Assembly (NCBI GenBank): GCA_035548835.1
Contig: DASZSB010000213.1
Location: 1 to 64,000, forward strand
Reading direction: 5' to 3'
Origin: FEN-1219 sp035548835
GTDB taxonomy: Bacteria > Pseudomonadota > Gammaproteobacteria > Steroidobacterales > Rariloculaceae
Length of the DNA stretch: 64,000 bases
This document shows positions 62,831-64,000 of the stretch, piece after piece. How positions within the stretch are numbered: position 1 is the first letter of the stretch; every line of letters begins with the position of its first letter. The position numbers and the translations under genes are program-made. Under the pieces are notes generated by a model. The model made no database searches and was not told where the DNA came from. It saw only the letters and a list, made by a program, of their open reading frames with translations.

Positions 62831-62852
62831 GATTCATCACCACAATCTGCGA

Positions 62853-63308
62853 TCACGCGGGCACGAGTCGTGCCACCGCGATGTCGTTCAAAGGCAATCG
62901 CCACACTTCACCATCGACCTCGACCAGCACGTTGCCGCTCTGGACGCCCGTGAGCCGCCCCGTGAAGTTGCGCCGGCCCTCCAGCGCGTCCTTCAGCTCG
63001 ACCCGCACCCGCTCGCCGACGAACCGTTCGAAATGCGCCTGCGTCCGCAGCCGCCGATCGAACCCCGGCGACGAGACTTCGAGCACGTAGCTGCCCGGCA
63101 GCGGATCCTCGACGTCGAGCAACGCGCCGACCTGCTCGCTCACGTGCTGGCAATCGTCCAGCGTCACGCCACCCTCGCGGTCGATATACAACCGCAACAA
63201 CGCACGGCGGCCGCGATGCACCTCGAGATCCGCGAGCTCGAAACCCATGGCCGCGATCGCAGGCTCCAGCAGCCCGATCAACCGTTCTTTGTCGATCGCC
63301 TGACCCAT
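62853..63308 (-). CDS. rimP: Ribosome maturation factor RimP
   Basis: RimP helps assemble the 30S subunit. The 151-residue product has LLEPAIAAMGFELADLEVHR, LRLYIDREGGVTLDDCQHVS and YVLEVSSPGFDRRLRTQAHF, all family hallmarks. It is the first gene of the rimP-nusA-infB-rbfA-truB-rpsO-pnp run. A strong intrinsic terminator lies about 30 bases before its start, so its promoter must be very close or the terminator must be leaky. Confidence 0.95.
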   Translation of the reverse strand: MGQAIDKERLIGLLEPAIAAMGFELADLEVHRGRRALLRLYIDREGGVTLDDCQHVSEQVGALLDVEDPLPGSYVLEVSSPGFDRRLRTQAHFERFVGERVRVELKDALEGRRNFTGRLTGVQSGNVLVEVDGEVWRLPLNDIAVARLVPA

Positions 63309-63339
63309 CCGCTCAAGCGCCGCTACCGGCTCCCGCCAG

Positions 63340-63363
63340 AAAAAAAATGGGCCTACGGCCCAT
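63340..63363 (-). terminator. Intrinsic terminator ahead of rimP
   Basis: On the minus strand ATGGGCC, a 3-base loop and GGCCCAT are followed by eight T. Confidence 0.85.
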
Positions 63364-63377
63364 TACACTCTCGTCAA

Positions 63378-63400
63378 ACAAAAAGCCCCTGACGGGGCTT
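63378..63400 (-). terminator. Second intrinsic terminator, upstream of the first
   Basis: On the minus strand AAGCCCC, a 4-base loop and GGGGCTT run into TTTGTTTG. Confidence 0.8.
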
Positions 63401-63590
63401 CCTATTCGACCATCTTGGCTAACCGCCAGCCACGACCGGCAAGTCCTCCGTGGACTCTACCGGCGGCTCATGGGCCGTTGCTCGTCGAAAACGGACGAAT
63501 GGTACCAAAGTCGCCGCCCGGAAGGTAGGCGGCTTTTGCCCTGGCCGCCGGAAAGATCCGCAAGCGGCGAGCAGGTTCGCCACTCCGGGC

Positions 63591-64000
63591 TCAGGGAATG
63601 GCAACGCGCACCAGGGAGAATGGGTCGACGCGCGCGTCCAGAATCCGCACGCCCCAATGCAGGTGTGGCCCCGTGACTCGCCCCGTGGCCCCGGCGAGAC
63701 CGATCAGCTGCCCTCGCTCGACCCAGTCTCCGACGGCCACCTTCAGCTCGGAGAGGTGCAGGTAGCTCGTATAGAGGCCCACGCCGTGGTCTATGTAGAC
63801 GGCATTGCCGCTGTAGAACAGGTCTTTGGCCAGAACCACTCTGCCACGATTCGCCGCGTAGATCGGCGTGCCCGTCCGCGCGCGCAGGTCCGCTCCAGAG
63901 TGCGGAGCCCTGGGCTGGCCGTTGAACACCCGCCGGTGTCCGAAATTTCGCCCGTCTTTCGCGCCCTGCACCGGCACCGTGAACGGCTCGCTCCAAAGCC
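63591..64000 (-). CDS. M23-family (LytM-type) metallopeptidase, C-terminal part
   Basis: The frame is open to the window edge, so the N-terminus is missing; at least 135 residues are visible. They form a complete-looking M23 domain: FGHRRVFNGQPRAPHSGADL with the first His and Asp ligands, AANRGRVVLAKDLFYSGNAV, then GPHLHWGV with the HxH motif, giving a normal zinc site. Such enzymes cut peptidoglycan cross-links in the periplasm. It is on the same strand as rimP but is separated from it by two terminators. Confidence 0.9.
   Translation of the reverse strand, partial: LWSEPFTVPVQGAKDGRNFGHRRVFNGQPRAPHSGADLRARTGTPIYAANRGRVVLAKDLFYSGNAVYIDHGVGLYTSYLHLSELKVAVGDWVERGQLIGLAGATGRVTGPHLHWGVRILDARVDPFSLVRVAIP

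Larger units (their letters stand above)
63309..63590. other. 282-base gene-free region between the M23 peptidase and rimP
   Basis: It holds two tandem terminators on the minus strand and, upstream of them, about 190 GC-rich bases (63401-63590) with several short complementary segments but no gene I can support. No tRNA was found, although many gammaproteobacteria have one here. An untranslated RNA or a long 3' end is possible. Confidence 0.4.

Noticed and set aside
63401..63590. tRNA or tmRNA ahead of rimP
   Set aside because: No T-arm with a paired stem around TTCGA and no acceptor stem could be formed by eye on either strand.
63419..63604. 61-codon minus-strand frame after the M23 peptidase
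   Set aside because: There is no ribosome site or recognisable motif, and it overlaps the peptidase stop. It is reported only as part of an unexplained segment.

Overview
The window is a GC-rich bacterial chromosome segment with tightly packed genes. Gene content and order point to a gammaproteobacterium outside the enterics. The run lapB-ihfB-rpsA-cmk-aroA-pheA-serA-serC-gyrA, the divergent run mtaD-ubiG-mupP/gph-rmuC-yciK, the dksA-gluQ pair, the pnp-rpsO-truB-rbfA-infB-nusA-rimP operon, and smc/scpA/scpB in place of MukBEF resemble Pseudomonas- and Xanthomonas-type arrangements. DUF6152-like proteins, large duplicated (ADOP-type) ABC permeases and a LigK-type aldolase suggest a Steroidobacter/Nevskia-like environmental lineage. 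That placement is inference. I saw no rRNA, tRNA, IS element, prophage or CRISPR array.

Layout. 1-4441 is a small catabolic/accessory block: an amidase C-terminus, two exported small proteins, a LysR regulator, a LigK/RraA-type aldolase and a class III CoA-transferase. 4452-17242 is almost entirely on the minus strand: galU, a ComEA-like protein, lapB, and the ihfB/rpsA/cmk/aroA/pheA/serA/serC/gyrA housekeeping run. 17501-22272 is the plus-strand mtaD-ubiG-HAD phosphatase-rmuC-yciK operon, with several 4-base ATGA overlaps. 22279-23453 holds an unknown exported protein divergent from a cold-shock-type RRM protein that ends in a clear terminator.

23529-33987 is a seven-gene minus-strand operon: membrane fusion protein, ATPase, large permease, large permease, ATPase, NtrC-family regulator, histidine kinase. 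In front of it (33999-34103) I read a full sigma-54 promoter layout: a consensus -24/-12 element, a near-consensus IHF site and an 18-bp palindrome about 107 bp upstream of the predicted start. This suggests that the regulator encoded at the end of the operon drives the efflux genes at its head. 34110-42431 carries a DMT transporter, an SDR, RidA, an exported NmrA-like protein, rluB-scpB-scpA, an M50 protease, yciO, and yciB-yciI-bolA. A parvulin lipoprotein follows.

43291-46335 looks like an accessory insert next to ligA. Two paralogous DUF6502-like, putatively DNA-binding proteins flank a secreted protein built from nine exact GQSGSNGR octapeptides plus a DUF5666-like C-terminus. This module and the sigma-54 efflux operon are the best candidates for little-described biology here. 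46343-52554 is ligA-zipA-smc. 52687-54840 is queF and then dksA-gluQ; DksA has the zinc-independent CxxT/CxxA pattern. 54883-63308 is the translation/RNA operon in its classic order. The last gene (63591-64000) is a partial M23 peptidase, separated from rimP by tandem intrinsic terminators.
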